64,000 nucleotides of DNA, taken from Pigmentiphaga kullae (GTDB lineage Bacteria; Pseudomonadota; Gammaproteobacteria; Burkholderiales; Burkholderiaceae_B). The notes under the pieces were generated by a model. It was not told the DNA's origin. It saw only the letters and a program-made list of their open reading frames with translations, and searched no databases. Both the position numbers and the translations under genes were made by a program. The DNA lies in assembly GCF_004216695.1 (NCBI RefSeq), contig NZ_SGXC01000001.1, positions 372,001-436,000 on the forward strand, given 5' to 3'. Every line of letters starts with the position of its first letter. Position 1 is the stretch's first letter. Below, piece by piece: positions 18,069 through 27,268 of this stretch.

Positions 18069-19583
18069 ATGGGCAGCAAGAGTAAAGTTCGCAGTATCGG
18101 CCTGGTCAGCCTGGGCGTGGTCGCCGGCGTCCTGGTCAGCCTGGGCATCACCGCCGTGGCGCAGCGGGAAACCCGCGGCCCCTTGCCGCTGGAAGAACTC
18201 CGGCAGTTCTCGAATGTCTTCGCCACCATCAAGAACAACTACGTCGAGCCGGTCGAAGACAAGAAGCTGATCGACGGCGCCATCGCCGGCATGCTGTCCG
18301 ACCTCGACCCCCACTCGGCCTACCTGGACGCCGACGCCTACCGCGAGATGCAGACCGCCACGCAGGGCGAGTTCGGCGGCCTGGGCATCGAGGTCGGCAC
18401 CGAGGACGGCTTCGTCAAGGTCATCTCGCCCATCGAGGACACCCCCGCCGCGCGCGCGGGGGTCAAGGCGGGCGACCTCATCATCAGGATCGACGACAAG
18501 TCCACCAAGGGCCTGCTGCTGAACGACGCGGTCAAGCTGATGCGCGGCAAGCCCAAGACCTCGATCACGCTGACGCTGGTGCGCAAGAACGAGGCGCAGC
18601 CCATCGTCGTCAAGATCGAGCGCGACGTCATCAAGGTCCAGAGCGTGCGCAGCAAGATGCTGGACGGCAATACCGCCTACGTGCGCATCGCCCAGTTCCA
18701 GGAACAGACGGGCGCCGACCTCGCCACCCACCTCGAACGCCTGGGCAGGAGCGGCGTGCCGAAGGCGCTGGTGCTGGACCTGCGCAACGACCCGGGCGGC
18801 CTGCTGCACAGCGCGATCGCGGTCTCGGCCGCCTTCCTGCCGCAGAACACCCTGGTGGTCTCCACCGACGGCCGCACCGCCGACGCCAAGCGCAAGTACC
18901 AGACCAACCCGGCCGACTACCTGCGCAGCAGCGACGACTACATCAAGCGCCTGCCGGCCTGGACCAAGACCGTGCCCATGGTGGTGCTGGTGAACGCCGG
19001 CTCGGCCTCTGCCTCGGAAATCGTGGCCGGCGCGCTGCAGGACCAGAAGCGCGCGCGGGTGCTGGGCGCCCAGACCTTCGGCAAGGGCTCGGTGCAGGTC
19101 ATCCTGCCGATCTCGCGCGATTCGGCCATCAAGCTGACCACTTCTCGCTACTACACGCCCAACGGCCGGTCCATCCAGGCCAAGGGCATCGTGCCCGACT
19201 ACCCGGTCACCGACACGCCCGAAGGCGACCTGTACGAGCGGCCGCGCGAAGCCGACCTGGCCAAGCACCTGCTGAACGACAAGGACCCCAACGGCGAGAT
19301 CAAGTCGGCCGCGCAGGATCCGGCCAAGGCCGCCGAGCGCAAGACCATCAAGCCTATCGAGTTCGGCAGCGCCGACGACTTCCAGCTCGCGCAGGCGCTG
19401 AACCTGCTGGCCGGCAAGCCGGTGCAGCTGGCCAAGGCCGAAGACGTGGCCAAGGCCGCCGCCGAACTGGCCGAACGGAACAAGACCCCCGCCGAGAAAG
19501 CCAAGGACGCCACGAAGGACGAGAAGCCCGCCGCGCCCGTCCCCGCGCCGCCCGAGCAACCCGTTCCCGCGCCGGCCAAGTGA
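18069..19583 (+). CDS. ctpA: S41 family C-terminal processing peptidase
   Basis: The 504-residue protein starts at the ATG with a clean GGAGGA five bases upstream; a frame-open ATG at 18027 lacks such a site. It has an N-terminal membrane anchor/signal (about residues 8-28), a PDZ domain (about 95-180, GLGIEVGTEDGFVKV) and a tail-specific protease core with catalytic Ser314 in SASASE and Lys339 in FGKGSVQ. The 25-residue spacing equals that of Prc. The C-terminal tail is rich in Lys/Ala/Pro. Such periplasmic proteases process or degrade proteins by their C termini; near EnvC a cell-wall role is plausible. Confidence 0.93.
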   Translation: MGSKSKVRSIGLVSLGVVAGVLVSLGITAVAQRETRGPLPLEELRQFSNVFATIKNNYVEPVEDKKLIDGAIAGMLSDLDPHSAYLDADAYREMQTATQGEFGGLGIEVGTEDGFVKVISPIEDTPAARAGVKAGDLIIRIDDKSTKGLLLNDAVKLMRGKPKTSITLTLVRKNEAQPIVVKIERDVIKVQSVRSKMLDGNTAYVRIAQFQEQTGADLATHLERLGRSGVPKALVLDLRNDPGGLLHSAIAVSAAFLPQNTLVVSTDGRTADAKRKYQTNPADYLRSSDDYIKRLPAWTKTVPMVVLVNAGSASASEIVAGALQDQKRARVLGAQTFGKGSVQVILPISRDSAIKLTTSRYYTPNGRSIQAKGIVPDYPVTDTPEGDLYERPREADLAKHLLNDKDPNGEIKSAAQDPAKAAERKTIKPIEFGSADDFQLAQALNLLAGKPVQLAKAEDVAKAAAELAERNKTPAEKAKDATKDEKPAAPVPAPPEQPVPAPAK

Positions 19584-20350
19584 ACGACGAGCAGCTACTG
19601 CGCTATTCGCGGCATGTGCTGCTGGACGAAATCGGCATCGAAGGGCAGCAGCGCCTCCTGGAGGCGCGTGCCCTGATCGTCGGGGCGGGCGGCCTGGGTT
19701 CGCCCGCCGCGTTCTACCTGGCCTCGGCCGGCGTGGGCAACCTGGTGCTGGCCGACGACGACACCGTCGACCTGACCAACCTGCAGCGCCAGATCCTGCA
19801 TACCACCGACCGCGTGGGCCGCTACAAGGCCGAATCCGGCAAGCAGACGCTGGCCGCCATCAACCCCGAGGTCGCCGTCCAGGCCCTGACCCAGCGGCTG
19901 ATGGACGAGGCGCTGGACGCCCAGGTGGCGGCCGCCGACATCGTGCTGGACTGCACCGACAACTTCACCACCCGCCACGCCATCAACCGCGCCTGTGTCC
20001 GGCACCGCAAGCCGCTGGTCTCGGGCGCGGCCATCCGGTTCGACGGCCAGGTCGGCGTGTTCGACCTGCGGCGGGACGACGCGCCCTGCTACCACTGCCT
20101 GTTTCCCGATGGCGAGGACGTGGACGAAATCAATTGCGCCACCATGGGTGTATTCGCACCGCTGGTGGGCATCGTCGGTTCGACCGAGGCTGCCGAGGCG
20201 ATCAAGCTGGTGGCGGGCATAGGCACCAGCCTGTCGGGGCGCCTGCTGATGCTGGACGCGCTGGCGATGAAGTGGCACGAAGTACGGGTGGGCCGGGACG
20301 CGGGCTGCCCGGTATGCGGCGGGCGCCCCGCGCATCCTCCCGCTTCCTGA
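19580..20350 (+). CDS. moeB: MoeB/ThiF/HesA family adenylyltransferase
   Basis: The 256-residue protein has VGAGGLGSPAAFYLASAGVG for ATP binding, DLTNLQRQILH, and DCTDNFTTRHAINRAC. Structural zinc pairs are Cys170-x2-Cys173 (CYHC) and Cys243-x2-Cys246 (CPVC). MoeB adenylates the C-terminal glycine of MoaD for molybdopterin synthesis; ThiF does the same for ThiS, and motif reading alone cannot exclude that role. It has no fused rhodanese domain. The GTG start overlaps the ctpA stop (GTGA). Confidence 0.88.
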   Translation: MNDEQLLRYSRHVLLDEIGIEGQQRLLEARALIVGAGGLGSPAAFYLASAGVGNLVLADDDTVDLTNLQRQILHTTDRVGRYKAESGKQTLAAINPEVAVQALTQRLMDEALDAQVAAADIVLDCTDNFTTRHAINRACVRHRKPLVSGAAIRFDGQVGVFDLRRDDAPCYHCLFPDGEDVDEINCATMGVFAPLVGIVGSTEAAEAIKLVAGIGTSLSGRLLMLDALAMKWHEVRVGRDAGCPVCGGRPAHPPAS

Positions 20351-20382
20351 ACCGGTATCGGCGCCCGCCCTGGGAGGTCCCC

Positions 20383-20778
20383 ATGAAGATCAAGCACATC
20401 GCGCTGGTCGTCCCCGATCTCGAGGCAGCCGCCACTTTCTACGAAACCGCCTTCGACATGAAGCGCGTCGGGCGCGACGACCTGGAAATGGGCTCGGGCA
20501 TCTATCTGTCGGACGGCAGCACCAACCTGGCGCTGCTGCAGTACAAGGAAGGCCATCCGCTGGCGCCGTCCAGCGGCTTTGCCGGCGTGCACCACTTCGG
20601 CTTCCAGGTCGACGACCTGGCCGAGGCCGAACGCCGGATCGAGACCGCGGGCGGCAAGTTCTTCTTCTCGCTCGGCAACGATCCGGAGAAGAAGAACTTC
20701 GAGAAGAAGTTCAAGGATCCCTTCGGCGTGGTGTTCGACATCTCGAAAAGCGGCTGGGAAGGCACCAGCCGCGATTGA
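20383..20778 (+). CDS. VOC family (glyoxalase/bleomycin resistance-like) protein
   Basis: This 131-residue single-domain VOC protein starts IKHIALVVPDLEAAATFYE and continues with a second module at GVHHFGFQVDDLAEAERRIE, ending in DPFGVVFDI. A GGGAGG site precedes the ATG by about seven bases. It has the two expected N-proximal histidines (KHIAL and VHHFG) but ends VVFDI rather than the Glu of glyoxalase I, so a lyase or methylmalonyl-CoA epimerase-like role is possible but unproven. It lies 32 bases after moeB. Confidence 0.8.
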   Translation: MKIKHIALVVPDLEAAATFYETAFDMKRVGRDDLEMGSGIYLSDGSTNLALLQYKEGHPLAPSSGFAGVHHFGFQVDDLAEAERRIETAGGKFFFSLGNDPEKKNFEKKFKDPFGVVFDISKSGWEGTSRD

Positions 20779-20796
20779 CCGCCCGGACCGCGGCGA

Positions 20797-21375
20797 TCAG
20801 GCCAGCATGATCTGGATCTGCACGTCCAGGAACTCCGACGGCGACTTCTTCCAGCCGCTCTTGGCGTAGCGCTGCCAGCGCCCCAGGATGAAGTGCAGGA
20901 TCAGACTGGCGCGGGCGTGGATGTCGTCGGTGGGAGGCAGTTCGTTCAAGGCCAGCGCGTTGCGCAGGCACTGCCGCAGCGAGGCCTCGATGCGGTCCAG
21001 GAACTGGTTCATGCGTTCCTGCAGCCGCTCGTCCTCGGACACCAGCGCGTCGCCGATCAGCACCCGCGTCATGCCCTTGTTGCGCTCGGCGAAGGTCAGC
21101 AGCATCAGGATGGCCTTGCGCGCCTGCGCGAGGCCGCTGGTCTCGGATTCGGAAATCACGTTGAACAGGCCGAACACCGAGCTTTCGATGAAATCGATCA
21201 AGCCCTCGAACATTTGCGCCTTGCTGGCGAAATGCCGGTACAGCGCGGCTTCGGAAACCTGGAGACGCGCGGCCAGCGCCGCGGTGGTGATGCGTTCGCC
21301 CTTGGGGTGCTCGAGCATCTCGGCCAGCATCTGAAGGATCTGGGTCTTGCGCTCGCCCGTCTTGCTAGAGGCCAT
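20797..21375 (-). CDS. slmA: TetR-family nucleoid occlusion factor SlmA
   Basis: The 192-residue protein has a TetR HTH (ITTAALAARLQVSEAALYRHF, split here at its turn) and a C-terminal region matching SlmA, including RNKGMTRVLIGDALV and the closing LGRWQRYAKSGWKKSP. In E. coli SlmA binds DNA sites over the nucleoid and antagonises FtsZ so that septa do not cut the chromosome. It follows the HAD gene by 69 bases in the order argB-HAD-slmA, an order I recall from other betaproteobacteria. Confidence 0.9.
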   Translation of the reverse strand: MASSKTGERKTQILQMLAEMLEHPKGERITTAALAARLQVSEAALYRHFASKAQMFEGLIDFIESSVFGLFNVISESETSGLAQARKAILMLLTFAERNKGMTRVLIGDALVSEDERLQERMNQFLDRIEASLRQCLRNALALNELPPTDDIHARASLILHFILGRWQRYAKSGWKKSPSEFLDVQIQIMLA

Positions 21376-21444
21376 GTCGCGGTGGGTTTCCGTGCAAAGG
21401 AGGAAAAATCGCCCGCTTCGCAGGGCCGCCTCCAGCGGAAACGG

Positions 21445-22371
21445 CTAACTACGGCGCAGGGCGCGACGCTGTAACAACAAGTGACTGACGGAGTTTACTT
21501 GAAGGTCGATGAAAAGCGGGCGTCCTCGATGCGTCTTGGCGAACGGCGTGCCCGGATGGCGGACGTGGACCGTGCGCATGCCGGCCTTGCGGGCGCCGCG
21601 AAGATTGGCCGACGTGTCTTCGACCAGCACAGAATTGTTAGCGCTTACTCCTTCCATCGCCATGACGTGGCGCATCAGGGCCGGTGAAGGCTTGACCCGG
21701 AATTCGCCATGGAAGCGCATGTCCTCGACCGCCCAGAGGCTGTCGAAGCAGTGCAGGATGCCGAGGTGGCGCAGGATGGTGCGGGCGTAATTGTGTGGCG
21801 CGTTCGTCAACAGGATCTTGCGTCCGGGCAGCCGTGACAACCGGTTACGCAAATCCTTGTCGGCGCGCACCAGCGGCCGGATGTCGAAGCTGTGGCTGCG
21901 GTGCAGGAACTCCGCCGGCGACACGCCGTGGTGCCGGACCATGCCGATCAGCGTCGCGCCGTAGCGCTGCCAATACCGCTTGCGCAGCACATGGGCTTCC
22001 TCTTCCGACACGTTCAGCGTCTCCATGACCGCCTGCGTCATCGACAGGTCGATGTGCGAGAAGATGGCGTGCGAGGCATCGTGCAGCGTGTTGTCCAGGT
22101 CGAAGAACCAGACCGGCTCCCCCTTTCCCACCGCCGCCGGCCGCCGCGTCACCCGTACCCGGCTCAACGGCCGCCGCACCTGCCGCCGCGGCGCCGACGC
22201 CACCGAAGGCACCCCGGTAACCGCCGCGGCTATCTCGCTGACGTAGAGGTCCCCCCCTACGCGCTGCGCGCGCCCTCCAGGGGGCGATGCGGGCGGACCG
22301 GCGGAGCCGGATCCGCCGCATCCTGGGTCGGAAGAAGATGGGGGGCCTTGCGTAGAAATATCCTGACTCAT
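21445..22371 (-). CDS. HAD superfamily pyrimidine 5'-nucleotidase
   Basis: The HAD core begins with WFFDLDNTLHDASHAIF, the catalytic Asp pair, then LLTNAPHNYARTIL (motif II Thr), KPSPALMRHVM (motif III Lys) and VEDTSANLRGARKAGM (motif IV acids). The long helical cap inserted after motif I and the TNAP motif match the SDT1/pyrimidine nucleotidase group. The start is uncertain. The ATG used gives 308 residues, but its first 80 or so run through a GC-rich intergenic repeat and are low in complexity. GTG codons inside 22190-22160, nearer the core, may be the true start. It lies between argB and slmA. Confidence 0.8.
   Translation of the reverse strand: MSQDISTQGPPSSSDPGCGGSGSAGPPASPPGGRAQRVGGDLYVSEIAAAVTGVPSVASAPRRQVRRPLSRVRVTRRPAAVGKGEPVWFFDLDNTLHDASHAIFSHIDLSMTQAVMETLNVSEEEAHVLRKRYWQRYGATLIGMVRHHGVSPAEFLHRSHSFDIRPLVRADKDLRNRLSRLPGRKILLTNAPHNYARTILRHLGILHCFDSLWAVEDMRFHGEFRVKPSPALMRHVMAMEGVSANNSVLVEDTSANLRGARKAGMRTVHVRHPGTPFAKTHRGRPLFIDLQVNSVSHLLLQRRALRRS
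22250..22320 (-). repeat. GC-rich intergenic repeat, copy A (inverted relative to B and C)
   Basis: This 70-bp element contains a C-run, TACGCGCTGCGCGCGCC, a CCTCCAGGGGG dyad and GGACCGGCGGAGCCGGATCC. It matches copies at 22417-22487 and 27954-28022 in the opposite orientation. In this copy the sequence lies within the 5' part of the HAD reading frame and codes for a Gly/Ser/Pro-rich stretch. Confidence 0.85.
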
Positions 22372-22416
22372 AAAAAGAAAAACACCCTCGACCAACCGAT
22401 GACTTGCCAGGGCACA

Positions 22417-22487
22417 GCGGATCCGGCTCCGCCGGTCCGCCAGTGCCGCCCCCTGGGGGGCGCGCGTAAGCGCGTACGGGGGGGCCT
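22417..22487 (+). repeat. GC-rich intergenic repeat, copy B
   Basis: It begins GCGGATCCGGCTCCGCCGG and contains CCCCCTGGGGGGC and GCGCGTAAGCGCG, two self-complementary words, ending in a G-run. It lies between HAD and argB, ending four bases from the argB stop codon. Copy C is placed the same way after the COG0523 GTPase gene. As RNA on the minus strand it would fold into strong hairpins after the argB stop. Confidence 0.88.
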
Positions 22488-22491
22488 TCTA

Positions 22492-23457
<966 letters not shown>

Positions 23458-23519
23458 TCAATTGTAGCCACTGCGCCCGCCGGATTCCGTCCACAGGATA
23501 TCCCGCCGTTATACCGGAC

Positions 23520-23733
23520 TTGTCCCGGCCTTTTCCCCAGGCTTGTCCGCAGGGCTGTCCACGGCTTTCCCACAAGGTTCCACACAGCTTTTCCACATGA
23601 AACACCCCGGTTTTCCACCTGCTTTCCCCAGGAAACCCACAGCTTGCCCACAGCCTTTCCACACCGTTTCCCACAAGTTGTCCACAGGGATTTCCAAAGG
23701 CTTTCCACAGCCTTGCCCCCAGGCTTTTCCACA
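23520..23733 (+). repeat. Degenerate 11-12-bp tandem array of DnaA-box-like words
   Basis: Nine-base words resembling TTTTCCACA begin at about 23520, 23531, 23543, 23555, 23566, 23576, 23589, 23600, 23611, 23622, 23633, 23644, 23655, 23667, 23678, 23690, 23701, 23712 and 23725. The mean step is 11.4 bases. TTTTCCACA at 23589-23597 and 23725-23733 fits the DnaA-box consensus TTWTNCACA exactly. TTTCCCACA (23566, 23667), TTTTCCACC (23611), CTTTCCACA (23655, 23701) and TTGTCCACA (23678) differ at one position. All words point the same way. No gene is supported here. Confidence 0.75.
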
Positions 23734-23771
23734 GACGCCCGCCAGGCTTGAAATACGGGGGAACGGCCGTA

Positions 23772-23802
23772 TTTACCTTGACATGATGGCAAGGTCTAGA
23801 AT
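23772..23802 (+). promoter_or_regulatory. MerR-type promoter of cueR with copper-box dyad
   Basis: A -35 TTTACC (23772-23777) and -10 TAGAAT (23797-23802) are separated by 19 bases, the long spacer typical of MerR-family targets. ACCTTG (23775-23780) and CAAGGT (23790-23795) form the dyad between them, close to the CueR box ACCTTCC-N7-GGAAGGT. Autoregulation of cueR is implied. Confidence 0.75.
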
Positions 23803-23829
23803 CTTCTCCACCCTGGTAAGGAGATCGAC

Positions 23830-24270
23830 ATGCAGGCGCTGAACATAGGACAGGCTTCCGACGCCTCGGGCGTTTCGGCCAAGATGATCCGGCATTACGA
23901 ATCCATAGGACTGATACCGCCCGCCCACCGCACCGAGTCCGGCTACCGGCTCTATGGCGAAAGCGATGTCCATATGCTGCAGTTCATCCGCAACGCGCGC
24001 GACCTGGGCTTTTCCATTCCCCAGATCGGGACGCTGCTGGAACTGTGGAACGACCGCGGCCGGCCCAGCGCCGAGGTCAAGCGCCTGGCCTGCGCGCACA
24101 TCGATGAACTGGACGAGAAGATCCGTGGTCTACAGGCCATGAAGGCCACGCTGGAGCAGCTCGCCTCCCACTGCCACGGCGACCACCGTCCGGACTGCCC
24201 CATCCTGAGCGGCCTGGCGACCCCCGGCATGGGCACGCGCGGCCTGGCCGAGCACACCTGCAACGGATGA
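23830..24270 (+). CDS. cueR: Cu(I)-responsive MerR family regulator CueR
   Basis: The 146-residue protein has the MerR winged helix (NIGQASDASGVSAKMIRHYE), the SGYRLY wing and a dimerisation helix. The metal loop has Cys115 and Cys123 eight residues apart in HCHGDHRPDC, equivalent to Cys112 and Cys120 of E. coli CueR, which marks a +1 ion sensor. An AAGGAG site lies upstream. CueR normally activates a copper P-type ATPase and oxidase; here only a CusF-like gene follows, 97 bases downstream. The final Cys in TCNG is an extra thiol at the C terminus. Confidence 0.92.
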   Translation: MQALNIGQASDASGVSAKMIRHYESIGLIPPAHRTESGYRLYGESDVHMLQFIRNARDLGFSIPQIGTLLELWNDRGRPSAEVKRLACAHIDELDEKIRGLQAMKATLEQLASHCHGDHRPDCPILSGLATPGMGTRGLAEHTCNG

Positions 24271-24367
24271 AACCAATCCCCGTACCGGGGCGGCCCGCCG
24301 GCGCAGCCTGTTAGCATTCCGGGTATCGGCGGCCTGCCTGCCGCCCTATCGCCAGAAGGAGAACGCA

Positions 24368-24661
24368 GTGAAACGTCTACTCGCCCTGATCGCCACGGTC
24401 GCCGCCCTCGCGCTGACCGCGGGCGCCGCGCTTGCGCAGGCGCTCAATGCCGAAGGCGAGGTGCGCCGCATCGACGCGGCGAACGGCAAGGTCACCCTCA
24501 AGCACGGCCCCATCTCCAACCTTCAGCTGCCGGCCATGACGCTGGTCTTCAAGGTGGCGGACCCCTCGATGCTGAACCAGATCAAGGCCGGCGACAACGT
24601 GCGCTTCGCGGCCGACAAGATCAACGGCCAATACACGATCACGGCCATCCAGCCGAAATAA
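24368..24661 (+). CDS. Periplasmic CusF-like copper-binding protein
   Basis: The 97-residue GTG-started protein has a signal peptide (ending about residue 23, AGAALAQA) and a CusF domain: AEGEVRRIDAANGKVTLKHGPI and LQLPAMTLVFKV. CusF binds Cu(I)/Ag(I) with His36, Met47, Met49 and Trp44. Here the His of KHGPI and one Met (PAMT) are kept, while the second Met position is Leu and Trp is absent, so affinity may be lower. It lies behind cueR and converges with hslU, three bases from its stop. Confidence 0.8.
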   Translation: MKRLLALIATVAALALTAGAALAQALNAEGEVRRIDAANGKVTLKHGPISNLQLPAMTLVFKVADPSMLNQIKAGDNVRFAADKINGQYTITAIQPK

Positions 24662-24664
24662 GGC

Positions 24665-25990
24665 CTACAACACGTAGCGCGCCAGGTCCTGGTGCGCCGC
24701 GGCCTCTTCCAGCTGCCGGTTGACGTAGTCGGTATCGATGCGCACCACTTCCCCGCTCTTGCGGGTCGCGTCGAACGACAGCTCCTCCAGCAGCTTTTCC
24801 ATCACCGTGTACAGCCGGCGCGCGCCGATGTTCTCGGTCTTCTCGTTCACCGCGAAGGCCAGCTCGGCCAGGCGCTCGATGCCATCGTCGGTGAACTCCA
24901 GCCGGACGCCCTCGGTCTCGAGCAGCGCCGTGTATTGCTTGACCAGCGAGGCATCGGTTTCGGACAGGATGCGCACGAAATCCTTGGCCGACAGCGAATC
25001 GAGCTCGACCCGGATCGGGAAGCGCCCTTGCAGTTCGGGAATCAGGTCCGACGGCCGCGACAGGTGGAAAGCCCCCGACGCGATGAACAGGATATGGTCC
25101 GTGCGCACCATGCCGTACTTGGTGTTGACGGTCGTGCCCTCGACCAGCGGCAACAGGTCGCGCTGCACGCCCTGGCGCGAGACGTCCGAGCCGCTGGTTT
25201 CCTGGCGGGTGGCGATCTTGTCGACCTCGTCCAGGAACACGATGCCGTTCTGCTCGACGCTGGCCAGCGCCTTGGTGCGCAGTTCTTCCTCGTTCACGCG
25301 GCGGCCGGCTTCCTCGTCCACCAGCAGCTTGAAGGCTTCCTTGATGCGCAGCTTGCGGACCTTCTTCTTGCCCTGGGCCATGCCGGCGAACATGCCGCGG
25401 ATCTGCTCGGTCATTTCCTCCATGCCCGGCGGCGACATGATCTCCATCTGCGGCACGGCCTGGGCCACCTCGATCTCGATCTCCTTGTCGTCCAGCTGGC
25501 CTTCGCGCAGGCGCTTGCGGAAAGTCTGGCGCGCGGCATTGTCGTCACGCTGGGGATTGCCCATCGCGTCGCGCGCGGGCGGGACCAGCACGTCCAGGAT
25601 GCGGTCCTCGGCGGCGTCCTCGGCCTGCGTGCGCACGCGGCGCATTTCCGCCTCGCGCACCTGCTTGACGGCCACCTCGGCCAGGTCGCGGATGATGGTA
25701 TCGACGTCGCGGCCCACGTAGCCCACCTCGGTGAACTTGGTCGCCTCGACCTTCACGAAGGGCGCGTCGGCCAGCTTGGCCAGGCGGCGCGCGATCTCGG
25801 TCTTGCCCACGCCCGTCGGGCCTATCATCAGGATGTTCTTGGGGTGGATCTCGTGGCGCAGCGGCTCGGCCACCTGCTGGCGGCGCCAGCGGTTGCGCAG
25901 CGCAATGGCCACGGAACGCTTGGCGCGGTCCTGGCCGACGATGTACTTGTCCAGTTCGGAGACGATCTCACCGGGGGTCATCATGTTCAT
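24665..25990 (-). CDS. hslU: ATP-dependent protease ATPase subunit HslU
   Basis: The 441-residue AAA+ protein has Walker [16 protein letters not shown], the GYVGRDVD pore motif, the I-domain insertion (about residues 110-240) and Walker [12 protein letters not shown]. The C-terminal end DLARYVL is the tail that docks into HslV. It unfolds substrates for HslV. Its ATG overlaps the hslV stop by four bases (ATGA); frame extensions upstream were rejected. The pair is transcribed from the heat-shock-type promoter upstream of hslV. Confidence 0.96.
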   Translation of the reverse strand: MNMMTPGEIVSELDKYIVGQDRAKRSVAIALRNRWRRQQVAEPLRHEIHPKNILMIGPTGVGKTEIARRLAKLADAPFVKVEATKFTEVGYVGRDVDTIIRDLAEVAVKQVREAEMRRVRTQAEDAAEDRILDVLVPPARDAMGNPQRDDNAARQTFRKRLREGQLDDKEIEIEVAQAVPQMEIMSPPGMEEMTEQIRGMFAGMAQGKKKVRKLRIKEAFKLLVDEEAGRRVNEEELRTKALASVEQNGIVFLDEVDKIATRQETSGSDVSRQGVQRDLLPLVEGTTVNTKYGMVRTDHILFIASGAFHLSRPSDLIPELQGRFPIRVELDSLSAKDFVRILSETDASLVKQYTALLETEGVRLEFTDDGIERLAELAFAVNEKTENIGARRLYTVMEKLLEELSFDATRKSGEVVRIDTDYVNRQLEEAAAHQDLARYVL

Positions 25991-26523
25991 TCCAGTACCT
26001 CGACGGTGTGATGCTGGTTGGTGTAGATGCAAAGGTCGCCCGCGATCGACAACGACTTCTTGACGATGTCCTCGGGGGCCATGTCGGTGTTCTGCAGCAG
26101 CGCCAGGCCGGCCGACTGCGCATAGGCGCCGCCCGAACCGATGGCCGCCAGGCCGTGCTCGGGCTCCAGCACGTCGCCGTTGCCGGTCAGCACCAGCGTC
26201 GAGTCCCGGTCGGCCACGATCAGCATGGCTTCCAGCCGGCGCAGCACGCGGTCGGTGCGCCAGTCACGCGTAAGGTCCACCGCCGCGCGCAGCAGGTGCC
26301 CCTGGTGTTTTTCCAGCTTGCCCTCGAAACGCTCGATCAGCGTGAAGGCGTCGGCCGTGGCGCCGGCGAAGCCCGCCAGCACCGAATCCTTGTACAGGCG
26401 GCGCACCTTGCGGGCGCTGCCCTTCATGACGATGTTTCCCAGGGTGACCTGCCCGTCGCCGCCCAGGGCAACGCGGTTGCCGCGGCGCACGCTGATGATG
26501 GTGGTGCCGTGGAATTGTTCCAT
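25987..26523 (-). CDS. hslV: ATP-dependent protease proteolytic subunit HslV
   Basis: The 178-residue protein is a proteasome-type Ntn hydrolase. The catalytic threonine is expected at Thr7 in [10 protein letters not shown], after removal of a short MEQFHG leader. [23 protein letters not shown] follows, split here for length, and the [14 protein letters not shown] motif is present. It forms a double hexamer with HslU caps. The first gene of hslVU. Confidence 0.95.
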   Translation of the reverse strand: MEQFHGTTIISVRRGNRVALGGDGQVTLGNIVMKGSARKVRRLYKDSVLAGFAGATADAFTLIERFEGKLEKHQGHLLRAAVDLTRDWRTDRVLRRLEAMLIVADRDSTLVLTGNGDVLEPEHGLAAIGSGGAYAQSAGLALLQNTDMAPEDIVKKSLSIAGDLCIYTNQHHTVEVLE

Positions 26524-26591
26524 TTGCTCTTCCTGATGGGCCCGCGGCCCCGCGCTGGCGCGCCGGGCCGACGAGCGAAAACGACTTCTGG

Positions 26592-26621
26592 ATAGTGGGG
26601 GCGACGGGGGCCCGATTCAAG
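26592..26621 (-). promoter_or_regulatory. Sigma-32-type heat-shock promoter of hslVU
   Basis: Read on the minus strand, CTTGAA (26616-26621) is followed after 14 bases by CCCCCACTAT (26592-26601). This fits the E. coli sigma-32 consensus CTTGAA-N13/14-CCCCATnT closely and lies about 70 bases before the hslV ATG. Confidence 0.8.
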
Positions 26622-26644
26622 AGGTGGGTCTCCCGCCCTGAGCC

Positions 26645-27025
26645 TTATTCCCCGGAAATCGCAAACCCGCGCAGCCACGGATCGATATGGGCAATATCGA
26701 ACGTTCCGGCCTCGAACATCTGCATCATCTCCTTGTGGATACGCGCCGGCCGCCGTTGCAGGCGCCAGCCATTGATGCGCAGGAACACGTCGACCGCGGC
26801 GAAAGCGATACGCTTGTTGCCATCCACGAACGGATGATGGATCGCCATGCTTTCCATCAGGGCGGCTGCTTCGGCCACGATATCCTCGTAATAGCCGGTT
26901 TGCGGCCGAAACAGTGCCGCCTCGATCGCACCCGGATCACGTACGCCCGGCGCGCCACCGTAGCGCTGCATCAATAGCGCATGCATGCCCAGCACGTCCG
27001 CCACGGTCAGATAATCGTGCGACAC
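26645..27025 (-). CDS. Doc-type (death-on-curing, Fic family) toxin
   Basis: The 126-residue protein has the Doc motif His64-Pro-Phe-Val-Asp68-Gly-Asn70-Lys-Arg, matching HxFxDANKRT of P1 Doc at nearly the same positions. Doc toxins phosphorylate EF-Tu and stop translation. The gene begins three bases after the antitoxin stop, the usual order of antitoxin then toxin. A full-length frame with intact motif suggests an active toxin. Confidence 0.88.
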   Translation of the reverse strand: MSHDYLTVADVLGMHALLMQRYGGAPGVRDPGAIEAALFRPQTGYYEDIVAEAAALMESMAIHHPFVDGNKRIAFAAVDVFLRINGWRLQRRPARIHKEMMQMFEAGTFDIAHIDPWLRGFAISGE

Positions 27026-27028
27026 GGT

Positions 27029-27259
27029 CTACTTGGCCAGTTCGCGATACAGACTGTCGAATTCGTCCACACTCGACGCGAACGCAGCCATGACGTGCCG
27101 GCGGGGACGTTCTTTTTGCTGCCTGTCGATGTAATCGCGCAATGCGTCATCCAGCACTGCCTGGAATTGGCGTCCCTGGGTTTCCGCGATCTGGCGCAAG
27201 GCGGCGAGCACTTCAGGGGCGGCTTGAGAGGAGAATTTCTCCCGAACGGTTGTGGTCAT
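27029..27259 (-). CDS. Antitoxin, probable ribbon-helix-helix protein
   Basis: The 76-residue partner of the Doc toxin starts TTTVREKFSSQAAPEVLAAL and continues with the segment RQIAETQGRQFQAVLDDALR. This resembles a CopG/MetJ-type ribbon-helix-helix domain rather than the Phd/YefM fold usual for Doc partners. The second half is charged and probably disordered until bound to toxin. An in-frame ATG two codons upstream exists, but the GGAA site is better spaced for the one chosen. Confidence 0.72.
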   Translation of the reverse strand: MTTTVREKFSSQAAPEVLAALRQIAETQGRQFQAVLDDALRDYIDRQQKERPRRHVMAAFASSVDEFDSLYRELAK

Positions 27260-27268
27260 GACCATTCC

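Noticed and set aside
23509-23697. A small frame within the repeat array, with WK/CGKAV repeats
   Set aside because: The apparent protein repeat is a by-product of the 11-base DNA repeat; an 11-base period shifts frame each unit and there is no good ribosome-binding site.
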